Shown: positions 25,141 to 34,774, counted from the stretch's first letter. The stretch: DNA of 54,496 bases from Candidatus Woesebacteria bacterium RIFCSPLOWO2_01_FULL_39_23 (GCA_001793095.1 MGHG01000015.1:1-54496), one strand, 5' to 3'. Numbers and translations are program-made. The notes: a model not told the origin generated them from the letters alone.

Positions 25141-25926
25141 ATGATAGATTATAAAACCCTGTTCTCCAGAAATATAGGAATTTTAAAAGAAGAAGAACAG
25201 GAAAAAATAAAAAATACCAAGGTGGCAATTTTAGGATGCGGTGGTGGAAGTGAAATAGCTCGGCAAATGGTACAATCTGGTTTTGTAAGCCTTAAATTGG
25301 CAGACATGGATACGGTTGCACCGCATAATCTAAATCGACAATTTTACTTTCAGAAAGATATAGGTAAAAAGAAGACACACGCGCTTGATGAAAATTTACG
25401 TATGATAAATCCTAATATAACAACAGAGATTTTAGATCAAGGAGTTAATACTAATAACATAGAAGAGATTGTATATAAAAGTGATTTGATAATTGATGCA
25501 ATTCCTCAGGACACTGCTCTAAGAGAGGAAATGTTATTAGCTAGGGAAGTGAGAAAGAGTAATAATAAATATCTTTTATATTTTATGGATATTGTGTGGG
25601 GTGCAAAAGCTTTAATATTTTCAAAAACTAGTCAAACACTTGAGGAATTTTATGGTTTAGAACCAAATTGTGAACTTTATAAGCTCGATAAATTGAGTAT
25701 AGAAAAGCGTTTCAGTTCTTATTTGGAGAATGCATCGAGTGACATGATTCGAGTTGGGAACATGATGTATAAACGTGAACTAAATTATTACCCACAAATG
25801 GCTCTGACTGTTTCACTTGCCGGATCTGTTGTTGCAACAATGTGTATTTTTCTTATTATGGGAAAGAAAATACCTCTTGCACCTTTCATATATCACATCG
25901 ATTATTATAAAGATCTGGTTGAATAG
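25141..25926 (+). CDS. ThiF/MoeB/HesA-family E1-like adenylating protein
   Basis: 261 residues. Rossmann-type nucleotide-binding start VAILGCGGGSEIARQMVQSGF, Asp for ribose (LADMDTVAPHNLNRQFYF), the Arg of NLNRQ and the downstream Lys in KKTHAL. All are E1-superfamily marks. The catalytic Cys region is not obvious: no CxxC zinc motif is seen, and LEPNCELYK holds one of only a few Cys. Members adenylate the C-terminus of ubiquitin-like proteins or small-molecule carboxylates. No ubiquitin-like or E2 gene is present, but the next gene is an AMP-forming ligase. ATG 25141 preferred; the frame reaches 25117 inside the MFS gene. Confidence 0.8.
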   Translation: MIDYKTLFSRNIGILKEEEQEKIKNTKVAILGCGGGSEIARQMVQSGFVSLKLADMDTVAPHNLNRQFYFQKDIGKKKTHALDENLRMINPNITTEILDQGVNTNNIEEIVYKSDLIIDAIPQDTALREEMLLAREVRKSNNKYLLYFMDIVWGAKALIFSKTSQTLEEFYGLEPNCELYKLDKLSIEKRFSSYLENASSDMIRVGNMMYKRELNYYPQMALTVSLAGSVVATMCIFLIMGKKIPLAPFIYHIDYYKDLVE

Positions 25927-25930
25927 GTAT

Positions 25931-27460
25931 ATGACTAACAGTTACATTACGCCCTCCGACTTCGAGAATCCCCGAAAGATATTAAAATGGTTACCTAAAC
26001 AAAGTGAAGAATATTGGCTTGAAGGCGTAAGAAATAACGCGTTTAAGGTTTTTGAGATATTAAGAGACAAAATTCCTTTTTATAAGGAATTTTTAAAGGA
26101 ACATGGTGTTGAAATCAATGATATAAAGAATTCCCAAGATATAGACATGCTTCCTGTCATGACTAAAGAAAATTATCTTAATAAATTTGGGTTGGAGGGA
26201 TTGTTGAATGGTAAAGTTGAAGATATAAAAAGTTTTTATATGAGTTCGGGATCCAGTGGTAAACCTGGTGTATGGCCCAGGCTTGAACAATCGAATTTAG
26301 CCTACGCTATTTTTGTTAATTTTTTCTACACTTTATATTGGGATATTGATGTTAAAAAAACATTATACATTTCCGCTATGGATTTGGGGATTTGGGCATC
26401 TGGAAATTTACAATTCCATGCTGCAACATACTGTGCTCATAGACATAGGTTTACTTTCGCTAATTCGGGGGCTGACTTTAGTTTCATTTATCATATTTTG
26501 AAAGAACTGGGTTCCTATTATGATCAGGTTATTATTGCTACTTATCCTTCATGGGCAAGACGAGTTTTAGATTATTTGCTAGACAAAAAGGATATAGATC
26601 TTAAAAAATTGAATATCAAGCTTATGTTAGGCGGAGAACCACATACGATAGAGTGGAGACAATTTATATTAAAAAAAATCGGTCATTCTGAAGATGGATT
26701 AACTGATGTGATGGATTATTATGGCACTAGTGATTCTGGTGGCCCCGGATCGAGCACTCTATTAAGTACGTTAATTCAAAACTTATGCGAAAAGGATAAT
26801 TTATTGTGTAATGATTTATTTGGACAGCCAATAGTTCCCTCATTGTTTCAGCAAAATCCCACCCTTTACGTAGAAGCCGTAAACGGAAATATTGTTATTA
26901 CATATCCCGGCCAGTTACCGCTATGTCGATATGATAGTGGGGATACTGGTGGAGTAATAAAGTTTTCAGAAGTTATAAAGAAACTTGAAAAACACGACTA
27001 CGACATAAATGGACTTATGTCTAAATATGGTTATAAAAACTTTATATGGAAATGGCCATTTGTATATTTAACTGGAAGGTATGACTTAGCGATAAATATT
27101 GGCGGGGCTATTGTCTATCCCAAAGATATAGAGGGATTATTTTTTGGAGATGAAACTAAAGAAATAAATAGCTTTAAACTTGCCGTTGAGTCAGGTGAAG
27201 ATCAAAAATATAGTTTTAAAGTTTATCTAGAGTTAAAACATAATATTATACTTTCTTCCAGTGAAAGGGAAAAATTGATAGAGAAGTATACGAAAATTAT
27301 ATTAAATAAACTAGTTGAATCCAATTTGGATTATGCTGCAGCCTATGATATGGATAAAGACTTAAGTAAGCCGGATGTTAATATTTGTAACTATCGAGAA
27401 CCACCTTTTGAGAGCGAAGAAATTAGACAAAAACCCCTTTTTGTTAAAAAATATAATTAA
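25931..27460 (+). CDS. PaaK-like AMP-forming acyl/aryl ligase
   Basis: 509 residues of the phenylacetate-CoA ligase-type branch of adenylate-forming enzymes. P-loop-like SSGSSGKPGVW, YYGTSDSGG (A5-like), YDSGDTGG and the hinge/ribose block LTGRYDLAINIGGAIVYPKDIE are in order. Then comes a C-terminal alpha-beta subdomain. Whether the acceptor is CoA, a carrier protein or a sulfur/amine nucleophile is open. It starts five bases after the E1-like gene and ends one base before a convergent methyltransferase gene. The pair suggests a small biosynthetic or modification pathway. Confidence 0.75.
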   Translation: MTNSYITPSDFENPRKILKWLPKQSEEYWLEGVRNNAFKVFEILRDKIPFYKEFLKEHGVEINDIKNSQDIDMLPVMTKENYLNKFGLEGLLNGKVEDIKSFYMSSGSSGKPGVWPRLEQSNLAYAIFVNFFYTLYWDIDVKKTLYISAMDLGIWASGNLQFHAATYCAHRHRFTFANSGADFSFIYHILKELGSYYDQVIIATYPSWARRVLDYLLDKKDIDLKKLNIKLMLGGEPHTIEWRQFILKKIGHSEDGLTDVMDYYGTSDSGGPGSSTLLSTLIQNLCEKDNLLCNDLFGQPIVPSLFQQNPTLYVEAVNGNIVITYPGQLPLCRYDSGDTGGVIKFSEVIKKLEKHDYDINGLMSKYGYKNFIWKWPFVYLTGRYDLAINIGGAIVYPKDIEGLFFGDETKEINSFKLAVESGEDQKYSFKVYLELKHNIILSSSEREKLIEKYTKIILNKLVESNLDYAAAYDMDKDLSKPDVNICNYREPPFESEEIRQKPLFVKKYN

Positions 27461-28105
27461 TCAACTTCTGGTAAACCTAGCAGTATAGAAGAAAAACCAG
27501 CCTTGAATATTTTGTTTAATAAATCCAGCTTTCTCGCAGAGTTTTACTGTTGCTGACTTAAATGCAAAGTCAGGATCCATAAAATATTCAGTTATTGCTA
27601 GTATTCCATTTGGTTTCAACACTCTCTTAATTTCAATTAACGCTTTAAGTGAGTTAGGAATTTCTTGAAGTACATCTATTAAATAGACTAAATCAAACGT
27701 ATTTGGTTTAAAAGGTAGTTTAGATGCATTGGCTTTTACAATTTTTATATTATTTAGGTTGTGAAATTCTTCTTTCTGTAATTTAGCTTTTAATTGAGCT
27801 AGCATTTCGTCTTGTAAATCTACAGCATATACTAAACCATTTTTACCTACGGCGCGGGCGGTATCTGTAGTATATGCACCGCTTCCGCAACCCAAATCTA
27901 ATACGGTCATTCCCTTAGTAATGCCCGATCTTTTCAAAATTAGCTCAGTTGGCTGTAATTTTTTTCTTAACCTGCTATCAAAAAACGGTCCGCCTTTTGG
28001 AGACGCTGGGACGGGATTTTTATGACGTTCCTGTCGAAATTTAAGCTCTTTGTAAAGTAATTTTGTTGCTATCGTGGCAAAAATAATTATTAGAACAATG
28101 TACAT
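27461..28105 (-). CDS. Class I SAM-dependent methyltransferase with N-terminal membrane helix
   Basis: 214 residues. An N-terminal hydrophobic segment (MYIVLIIIFATIATKLLY) probably anchors it in the membrane. The Rossmann methyltransferase core has motif I VLDLGCGSGAYT, the acidic residue in YAVDLQDEM and motif IV FDLVYLIDVLQEIPN, as in UbiE/Methyltransf_11 proteins. Its substrate is unknown. It converges on the PaaK-like gene with no spacer. Confidence 0.82.
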   Translation of the reverse strand: MYIVLIIIFATIATKLLYKELKFRQERHKNPVPASPKGGPFFDSRLRKKLQPTELILKRSGITKGMTVLDLGCGSGAYTTDTARAVGKNGLVYAVDLQDEMLAQLKAKLQKEEFHNLNNIKIVKANASKLPFKPNTFDLVYLIDVLQEIPNSLKALIEIKRVLKPNGILAITEYFMDPDFAFKSATVKLCEKAGFIKQNIQGWFFFYTARFTRS

Positions 28106-28263
28106 ACTATTGTTTAAAAGTATTCTAACATACTTATGGGGTCAATAAATAACTAACGAAAGTTATGTTTTTGTGGTGCAAAAGGAATAAAAAGAATGAA
28201 TTTTGTTTCAAATTATCAAAACACCTTCTTTTATTTCTGTAAAACATGTATTATTTATATTAA

Positions 28264-29877
28264 ATGAACATTGTTAATAACATATTACTAAATGCAATTA
28301 TAGTAATTTTGATAACAGTAAGCTCATTTTATTTAGGTTTACTTGCCTACAGGGAAAATAGAAAATCCTCTTCAAACCGAATCTTTGCACGTTTCGCTAT
28401 AGCTACAGCATTATGGATCTTATTAGCTTTTATTCCTGATGTACCATACTTCCGGGGTATCGCGTTGATTAGCGCTAAACTAAATTATTTAGCTTTATTA
28501 GTAGTAGGTTTCACATTAATTGAGCTTCCATTCTATTTTCCTCACGAACGTAGAATAAACCCCTATTTAAAATATCCTATTTTAGGAATTGCAGTGATTT
28601 TAGGAATTCTTACCTTGTTTACAGATAAAGTAATTGCGGGATTAAGTTTTTTTGAGTGGGGTACAAGCTATGTTGATGGTGAGTTCGCAGGTCCTATTTA
28701 TCTTTATATGATGTTGGCGCCAATAATTTCATTTATTCAATATGTGTTTCTTTGGAAAAAAATCGATCAACAGGATAAAAGAAGGGTGAAGTTATTTCTA
28801 ATGGGACTTTTTATATTTATGGCTGTAAATATTATTGCTCAATCGATAGTTGAACCTCTTATTACTCATACTGATGAGTTTTATAAAATTGGGAATTACT
28901 CTGCGATCTTTATGATAGTCTTGACGAGTTATGCAATTGTTAAATACGAGTTGTTTAATATTAAGGTACTTGCAACTGAAATAATTACAGTAGCTCTTTG
29001 GGTAATATTATTTTCCAAGATTCTTGTATCAACTTCTCTTACTGAGACGATAGTTAATAGTTCTATCTTCATTCTCGTTCTAGTTTTTGGGATTTTACTA
29101 GTCCGCAGTGTTATGAATGAAGTTAGGCAACGAGAAAAGTTGGCGGAGCTTAACGAGAAATTAAAAGCCTTGGATAAGCAAAAGGATGAATTTATTTCGA
29201 TGGCTGCCCACGAGCTTAGATCCCCTCTTACCGCAATCAAGGGTTATGTCTCGATGATTATTGAAGGAGATACTGGCGATATTCCTGAAAAAGCACGAGA
29301 ATTTTTAGCTGATGCTCAAGCTGTTACTGACCGCTTGGTCAGACTCGTTAATAATATGTTGAATGTCAGTAGGATCGAAGAGGGACGACTTGTTTATCAG
29401 CTTGAGACAACTTCTCTTATCAGAGCAGTTCAGGAAATTTATTTTGCATTCAGAGTTGAGGCTGAAAGAAAAGGCTTAAAAATTACTATGGATATTCCGG
29501 ATGGTATCAAGGATCAGGTGTATGTCGATCCCGACAGAGTCCGCGAAGTAATTAGTAATCTCGTTAGTAATGCCATAAAGTTTACCGTAAAGGGTTCGGT
29601 CACGATCAAGATGCGCAATCCCACTCCCGGTACGGTAAAAGTAGAAGTAATTGATACCGGTCCTGGCATTTCGACGGAAGAACAGGTAAAGCTTTTCCAG
29701 AAATTTTATAGAGCGGAGTCAACGGCAGGTAAAACTTTCGGAACAGGGCTGGGTCTTTATATTACAAGACTTTTAATTGAGAAATTCGGTGGTAAAATTG
29801 GAGTAGAATCGCAAGTAGATCGCGGAAGCAATTTCTGGTTTGAGCTTCCGGTATCAAAAGGTGCTACAATTAAATAA
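28264..29877 (+). CDS. Sensor histidine kinase with seven-helix membrane sensor
   Basis: 537 residues. Residues 1-285 contain about seven hydrophobic helices (7TM histidine-kinase N-terminal type). A coiled coil follows (RQREKLAELNEKLKALDKQ), then HisKA with AAHELRSPLTAIKGY (His316 is the phosphorylated residue). HATPase_c has NLVSNAIKFT, DTGPGIS, FGTGLGLYI and the terminal GSNFWFELP. It begins a two-component operon with a response regulator four bases after the stop. The signal is unknown; the membrane module suggests an envelope or ligand cue. Confidence 0.92.
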   Translation: MNIVNNILLNAIIVILITVSSFYLGLLAYRENRKSSSNRIFARFAIATALWILLAFIPDVPYFRGIALISAKLNYLALLVVGFTLIELPFYFPHERRINPYLKYPILGIAVILGILTLFTDKVIAGLSFFEWGTSYVDGEFAGPIYLYMMLAPIISFIQYVFLWKKIDQQDKRRVKLFLMGLFIFMAVNIIAQSIVEPLITHTDEFYKIGNYSAIFMIVLTSYAIVKYELFNIKVLATEIITVALWVILFSKILVSTSLTETIVNSSIFILVLVFGILLVRSVMNEVRQREKLAELNEKLKALDKQKDEFISMAAHELRSPLTAIKGYVSMIIEGDTGDIPEKAREFLADAQAVTDRLVRLVNNMLNVSRIEEGRLVYQLETTSLIRAVQEIYFAFRVEAERKGLKITMDIPDGIKDQVYVDPDRVREVISNLVSNAIKFTVKGSVTIKMRNPTPGTVKVEVIDTGPGISTEEQVKLFQKFYRAESTAGKTFGTGLGLYITRLLIEKFGGKIGVESQVDRGSNFWFELPVSKGATIK

Positions 29878-29881
29878 TACT

Positions 29882-30259
29882 ATGGCTGAGGAGGGTAAAA
29901 AGAAGGTATTAATTATTGAAGACGACCCGTTCCTCCTAAAAATATATCAGGAGAAATTTACGGGTGAGGGTTTTGATGTAGTAACTGCTGAGGATGGTGT
30001 AGAAGGATTGAGGTTGGCAAAGGAGGGTAATCTTAATATTGTAATTTTGGACATTTTAATTCCCAAACTTTCCGGGGTTGATCTACTTCTTAAACTGCGG
30101 GAAGATGATAAAGGAAAGACTCTTCCGGTAATTGCTCTTACTAATCTTACCCAACCGGAGGAGCAACAAAAAGTAATGACTTTGGGCGTTAAGGAATACC
30201 TTGTTAAAAGCGACTATACTCCGAACCAAGTTGTCGAAAAAATCAGAAAGTATATCTGA
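29882..30259 (+). CDS. Single-domain response regulator
   Basis: 125 residues, a CheY-like receiver only. Acidic pair in VLIIEDDPFLLK, phospho-Asp57 in VILDILIPKLSG, Thr/Lys in IALTNLTQ and EYLVKSDY. There is no output domain, so it acts through protein contacts or as a phosphate relay. ATG 29882 is taken; the frame reaches 29840 inside the kinase gene but lacks receiver sequence there. Cognate partner of the preceding kinase. Confidence 0.9.
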   Translation: MAEEGKKKVLIIEDDPFLLKIYQEKFTGEGFDVVTAEDGVEGLRLAKEGNLNIVILDILIPKLSGVDLLLKLREDDKGKTLPVIALTNLTQPEEQQKVMTLGVKEYLVKSDYTPNQVVEKIRKYI

Positions 30260-30261
30260 CC

Positions 30262-30870
30262 TTACCCCCTAGGCCGCGTGAGAACGAATACTAATCCGAG
30301 TATTGCTATCAGTGCGAGGCCTGACGCGAGTCCGGCTCTTTTAAGTCCCAGAAGAAGTCGGTCTTTAGCCGAAGATTTTGGAGTTGGGGTTTCTTCCGGT
30401 GTCGTAGTTTCTTCATCACCACCCGACGTCGGAGCAGGAGAACCGGGTTTTTCCAAGAAAGTAATCGGTTTGATAGAACCTTTCATGACGACATTCCCGG
30501 CTGGAGCTTTGGTGTTGGGATTTTCTTCAGTTGTAACAAAGAGAGAGGTAAAAGCAGGTTTAACATCAAATTGAGCTTTCCCCAATCCTAACGCTCCAAC
30601 TTTTACTGGGGCGCTGGCATCCGCCGGATTTGCCCAAAGAATATATGAGAAGATTGTGTTATCAACCGGGTATAGTATGTCACGGCAGGACACGGTTACT
30701 TTATAAACTAAATTTTGCATTTGGAGAGATGCAGCAAAACATCTGTAAGTGTTGTCGTTTGTACTTCTGAGTTCAAATGTTCCCTCTGATGCAAAAGCAC
30801 TACCTTTTGAGATTAAAAATAGACCACTTGCAAGAATTAATGATGTTACTAAAATAGTTCTTTTTTTCAT
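30262..30870 (-). CDS. Secreted, C-terminally anchored hypothetical protein
   Basis: 202 residues. A signal peptide (about 1-28, ending SAFASE) is followed by a beta-rich domain of about 110 residues, with two Cys (YRCFAAS, SCRDILYP) likely to pair. Then come a Thr/Pro/Ser/Glu-rich stalk (GGDEETTTPEETPTPK) and a C-terminal membrane helix followed by RPRG. This is an exported surface protein of unknown function. It lies on the opposite strand between two single-domain response regulators. Confidence 0.72.
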   Translation of the reverse strand: MKKRTILVTSLILASGLFLISKGSAFASEGTFELRSTNDNTYRCFAASLQMQNLVYKVTVSCRDILYPVDNTIFSYILWANPADASAPVKVGALGLGKAQFDVKPAFTSLFVTTEENPNTKAPAGNVVMKGSIKPITFLEKPGSPAPTSGGDEETTTPEETPTPKSSAKDRLLLGLKRAGLASGLALIAILGLVFVLTRPRG

Positions 30871-30921
30871 GCAACTTAGGTAATTATATACTTATTCTCT
30901 TTTGCTTTGCAATTTGAATGA

Positions 30922-30950
30922 TTGAAAAGAGGGTATATCTGATTTAATAT
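30922..30950 (+). promoter_or_regulatory. Promoter of the second response regulator, nearly leaderless
   Basis: TTGAAA at 30922-30927, a 17-base spacer and TAATAT at 30945-30950. Initiation near 30957 leaves about three bases before the ATG at 30960. Confidence 0.5.
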
Positions 30951-30959
30951 GAATCTAGC

Positions 30960-31418
30960 ATGAATGGGCAAAATTCTACCACCAACCAGAAACAAAATCC
31001 GGTTCAGGCAGCCCCTGCCCCGAATATCGGCTCGGAAAACATTAGCCTGCCGGTTATTCTTCTCGTCGAAGACGATCCGGTTCTTTCGAAGATGTATACC
31101 GAAAAATTTAAATTTGAGGGCTTCAGTGTCCTGACTGCTGCGAATGGTGAAGACGGACTACACGTTGCATTAACCCAAAAAGTTGACTTGATACTACTTG
31201 ACTTGATGCTTCCGAGACTTTCCGGGACCGAACTATTAGCAAGACTGCGTGAAGATCCGAAAGGTAAGGGAGTAGTTGTCGTGGCTTTAACAAATCTTGC
31301 TGAGGAAGAGGAAAAACAGAAAGCAATTCAACTCGGAGTTAAGGAATATTTAATCAAAGCCATGCAAACACCCGAGGAAGTAGTCAAAAAGGTCAAGGGT
31401 TATATAGGAAAGTCTTAA
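30960..31418 (+). CDS. Single-domain response regulator with a flexible N-terminal extension
   Basis: 152 residues. A 30-residue Gln/Asn/Pro-rich extension precedes a CheY-like receiver: VEDDPVLSK, phospho-Asp81 in LLDLMLPRLSG, VALTNLAEEEEK and EYLIKAMQ. It is close to the regulator at 29882 in the second half of the domain (ALTNL, LGVKEYL), so the two are likely paralogues that could share the nearby kinase. Its end overlaps the convergent phosphorylase gene by four bases. Confidence 0.88.
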   Translation: MNGQNSTTNQKQNPVQAAPAPNIGSENISLPVILLVEDDPVLSKMYTEKFKFEGFSVLTAANGEDGLHVALTQKVDLILLDLMLPRLSGTELLARLREDPKGKGVVVVALTNLAEEEEKQKAIQLGVKEYLIKAMQTPEEVVKKVKGYIGKS

Positions 31419-33076
31419 TATAGCTTTTCTACGTATTCTTCGAACATTCTTTTTGCAGAAAATGCTTTGGCAGTATCAATTGATTTTTTCATCCTTTCAA
31501 TCCAGAGTTTTGGGAGACCTTCGGCGTTTCTGTCGTAATATAGTGGCGCGATTTCGTTCTCAAGGAGTTTATAGAAGTCATCGGCCACGTTATCTGGACT
31601 CATAACCCAACCAATTCCGTCCCAATTAACTTCATACGTCCATCCGTCAAGTACCGTACAATTGAGCACACCATTGCCGATAGCCTTCATCCCCGAAGTT
31701 CCGCATGCTTCTAAATTGCCTTTCGGGGTATTTAGCCAGATATCTGACCCGCTCGTCAGATGATTGGCGAGAGATACATTATAATTCGGAATGAAAATAG
31801 CGTGCCCCGATAGGTCAGTTGAAAAAATTTTAATTATTTCTTCAATAATAGATTTTGCGTGAGGGTCGGCAGAATGGGAGTTACCAGCAAAAAGGAGTTG
31901 TATCGGTTTATCGGTAGTCGAAAGAATGTTTTTTAATCTTGCAATATCGGAAAATATAGCTTTCGGTTGTTTATATTCTGCCAGTCTTCTTGCCCAGGTA
32001 ATAACTAAGTGATTCGGGTCATAACCGAAACCTGTTCTTTGAATAACAGTTTCGACAAGCTCTCTTTTTTTAAGCATATGGAGATGCCATAAATCTTCAT
32101 CGCTGATGTTAATCTCTCTGTAATCGCTGTCCTGCCAGCGCTCACTACTTACGCCATTTGTTATGTATGTCCAGGTATAGTTCGGGTAAGCTTCCTTGCA
32201 ATATTTTTCGTGGATTTTGCTGACGGCGGTATGTTTACTGGAAATGTTCAGTGCAAATTGTGTAATAGCGAAAGTATTAGCATCTTGTGCTCCGTCTCTA
32301 ATAAGAAGGTCAGTGTCGACTCCTGCTTCCTTTGCAAACGCTTGACCCCACCACTGAAGAGTTCCAAGGGGATAAGTTAGATTACCCGCGGCGACGAGTG
32401 TGTGATTGGTGTAAACTATTTTTTTGACTGCTTTTTTCCAACCTTCATTGAAACTAACCCTCTCGGCAACAGAGATATTTTTGGCGATTTCCCAAATGAT
32501 AAAACCGGGACGGCCCTCATTGATATGATAAATTCTTGGAGTTATTCCGAGCTTTTCCAGTAGTTTAACTCCCCCAACCCCTAAAAGTATTTGCTGACGG
32601 ATTTGACTACCGGTATCTCCATGGTACAGGGCATCCATATCCGATATCCATTCCGGCGGATTACCGTCGACGTCGGTTGATAAGAAAAAAAGAATTGCGG
32701 TGTCCGAGAGTCTGATGTGGTAAGACTTGAATTTTATTTCTCCCGTCGGAGATGGAAGAGTTAGAATTAAGGGTTTACCGGCTTCAGTTGTTGGTCTAAG
32801 AAACGATGCATCATGATCAAATTCCGAATCCCGCTTTTCTTCTCTGGCATCGGCCGTAATGTGCTGATTAAACTCTTTGCCTTTATAAAGAATTCCCACT
32901 CCGACGAAGGGGTAATGAGCCGTTGCGGCAGCATTGATAAGATCAGATGACAGAACACCTAAACCTCCGGAGTAGGTAGGAAGATCATTATCTATTGCAA
33001 ATTCACTGCAAAAAAATGCGACAGGATTTTTTATTTCAGGCAGTTTCACTTTATTAAATGTAGCATTCAACAACAT
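31415..33076 (-). CDS. glgP: Alpha-glucan (glycogen-type) phosphorylase, short form
   Basis: 553 residues of the GT35 family. FCSEFAIDNDLPTYSGGLGVL at the start, LLFAGNSHSADPHAK in the middle and EACGTSGMKAIGNGVLNC, the PLP-binding region, near residues 465-480. The sugar-phosphate and PLP-contacting Lys (GMK) is present. The length matches the short archaeal/Thermus-type alpha-glucan phosphorylases rather than the 800-residue glycogen enzymes. The reaction releases glucose-1-phosphate from alpha-1,4-glucans, a common carbon entry in fermentative CPR cells. Monocistronic. Confidence 0.88.
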   Translation of the reverse strand: MLLNATFNKVKLPEIKNPVAFFCSEFAIDNDLPTYSGGLGVLSSDLINAAATAHYPFVGVGILYKGKEFNQHITADAREEKRDSEFDHDASFLRPTTEAGKPLILTLPSPTGEIKFKSYHIRLSDTAILFFLSTDVDGNPPEWISDMDALYHGDTGSQIRQQILLGVGGVKLLEKLGITPRIYHINEGRPGFIIWEIAKNISVAERVSFNEGWKKAVKKIVYTNHTLVAAGNLTYPLGTLQWWGQAFAKEAGVDTDLLIRDGAQDANTFAITQFALNISSKHTAVSKIHEKYCKEAYPNYTWTYITNGVSSERWQDSDYREINISDEDLWHLHMLKKRELVETVIQRTGFGYDPNHLVITWARRLAEYKQPKAIFSDIARLKNILSTTDKPIQLLFAGNSHSADPHAKSIIEEIIKIFSTDLSGHAIFIPNYNVSLANHLTSGSDIWLNTPKGNLEACGTSGMKAIGNGVLNCTVLDGWTYEVNWDGIGWVMSPDNVADDFYKLLENEIAPLYYDRNAEGLPKLWIERMKKSIDTAKAFSAKRMFEEYVEKLY

Positions 33077-33103
33077 TTAGTTAAAGTACGTAGTGTTTTG
33101 TAA

Positions 33104-33109
33104 TATAAT
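33104..33109 (+). promoter_or_regulatory. -10 box upstream of the 546-residue membrane protein
   Basis: Perfect TATAAT with initiation expected near 33116, ten bases before ATG 33126. No good -35 hexamer seen. Confidence 0.45.
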
Positions 33110-33125
33110 AGTTGAGGTTAGCAAT

Positions 33126-34766
33126 ATGAATGAAAATAGTGAAAAAATCGATGAGTTTACCCTTAGTCGGGAAATTCTGAATTTAATTGATAGTTATAAA
33201 GAAGCGGGAGGTGGTAAAAAGAACGGCTCGATAGAATCGACGATAAAGGTCAGCCAGGTATTAGGACCGCTTGCTTTTTTTTATGAAAGGGTGAGAAACG
33301 CTCTCGAATACAAGGGTGAACACCTGATTAAAAGAAATGCAATTGAACGCATGCTCAGGCGGCAAATTTGGGAAAGACGCTCGCACGATCCAAAAATCCT
33401 TGCGGATACCTTAATAAAAGAGCTTATTTGGGCACGGTATGTTAAAAACGATTCTGTTCCAAAAAGAAAACTGACACTGATCAGTAAAATTATTGCTAAA
33501 TACCTCAAGATCTTCGCAGCCCTCTCAAGAACCGCCGACAATTATAATTACACCGACTTGAAAGATTGGCTTTTGGGAATATTTTCATGCGAGATTGAAG
33601 AAGTTCTTGACTCCTCTTATTTCTATAAAGAAGCACTCAATTATGCTGTCTTTTCTTGGTTTAAGAAGAACTACGAATGGCTTGACGGCGGATTAAGCCA
33701 GAAGGAAAAAGAAACGCAAATTTTTATTGCGGTTCACCGGAGTTTATCGAAATCGGATAAAGCCGGCATTCGCTACAGACTGCTAAAGGTTTATTATCCA
33801 TCCTGGATTGAAATGAAGGACGAAGAATTTCCAGTAAACTTGGAAAAACTTATCAATTCATATCGAGAAATTGAAAAGGAAATAACTTCCCCCTATCAGT
33901 CGAAGATGTATCGTTTTGTCCAAAGACAATCGGCTGCCTTTCTAGTTTTAAGAGAGGTGATTGGTGATAATCCGGAACTGGCAATGGATGTAATAAATAA
34001 ACCCCAGAAACTCGAGGCTAAAATAAAAGAGGTATGTAGCAATAAATACTCACAAATCAGAAGGCGGGTAAATAGAGGAATTTTACGGAGTATTATTTAT
34101 ATCTTTTTAACGAAAGTTTTATTGGCTATACTAATCGAAGCTCCGTACGAAATTTTCTTTAAAGACAGATTTAATGTTGTACCTATTTTGATAAATGTGA
34201 TGTTCCCGCCTTTTTTAATGTTTTTAGTGGGCTTGAGTATTAGAAAGCCGGATGAGGATAACACTCAAAGAATTATTACTATTATTAATAGTTTTGTATA
34301 TAGCGGTAGTGATAGTATTAAACAGGAATTTTCTCTTGTATCCAATACCGGGGGTGGTTTGATTTATCGGATATTTTTTGTAATTTACAGCTTACTTTTC
34401 CTGCTAACATTCGGCGGCATTAGTCTTATTTTATTTGACCTCGGCTTTAATATCATGTCGGCAGGAATATTTTTTGTATTTATATCACTCGTCTTACTCT
34501 TTGCTTACCGTATCCGCTACACGGCGGGGGAGTTAAGCGTCAGGGGAGAAAAGGAAAGTTTCATGTCCCACATGATTACCAATCTGGCCTTACCGTTATT
34601 AAATCTTGGCTCGTGGCTTTCGCAAGGACTGCAAAAATTTAATTTTTTGCTTCTTTTTATGGATTTCCTTATTGAGGCACCCCTGAAAAATATTATTCGT
34701 GTCTTTGAAGAGTGGACAAGTTTTATTAAAGAGAAGAGGGAAGAAGTAGTTGAAGTCCCGAACTAG
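33126..34766 (+). CDS. Large hypothetical protein with C-terminal membrane domain
   Basis: 546 residues, not recognised. Residues 1-315 are charged, helical and probably cytoplasmic (repeated Tyr/Trp/Glu-rich helices such as KDWLLGIFSCEIEEVLDS). Residues about 318-365 form two membrane helices, and about 415-465 two more. The C-terminus is amphipathic and basic. ATG 33126 is preferred because a TATAAT at 33104-33109 would place transcription start after the earlier GTG (33093). GAGGT, eight bases before 33126, could aid initiation. Its neighbours on both sides are on the other strand, so it stands alone. Confidence 0.7.
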   Translation: MNENSEKIDEFTLSREILNLIDSYKEAGGGKKNGSIESTIKVSQVLGPLAFFYERVRNALEYKGEHLIKRNAIERMLRRQIWERRSHDPKILADTLIKELIWARYVKNDSVPKRKLTLISKIIAKYLKIFAALSRTADNYNYTDLKDWLLGIFSCEIEEVLDSSYFYKEALNYAVFSWFKKNYEWLDGGLSQKEKETQIFIAVHRSLSKSDKAGIRYRLLKVYYPSWIEMKDEEFPVNLEKLINSYREIEKEITSPYQSKMYRFVQRQSAAFLVLREVIGDNPELAMDVINKPQKLEAKIKEVCSNKYSQIRRRVNRGILRSIIYIFLTKVLLAILIEAPYEIFFKDRFNVVPILINVMFPPFLMFLVGLSIRKPDEDNTQRIITIINSFVYSGSDSIKQEFSLVSNTGGGLIYRIFFVIYSLLFLLTFGGISLILFDLGFNIMSAGIFFVFISLVLLFAYRIRYTAGELSVRGEKESFMSHMITNLALPLLNLGSWLSQGLQKFNFLLLFMDFLIEAPLKNIIRVFEEWTSFIKEKREEVVEVPN

Positions 34767-34774
34767 GTGTTACT

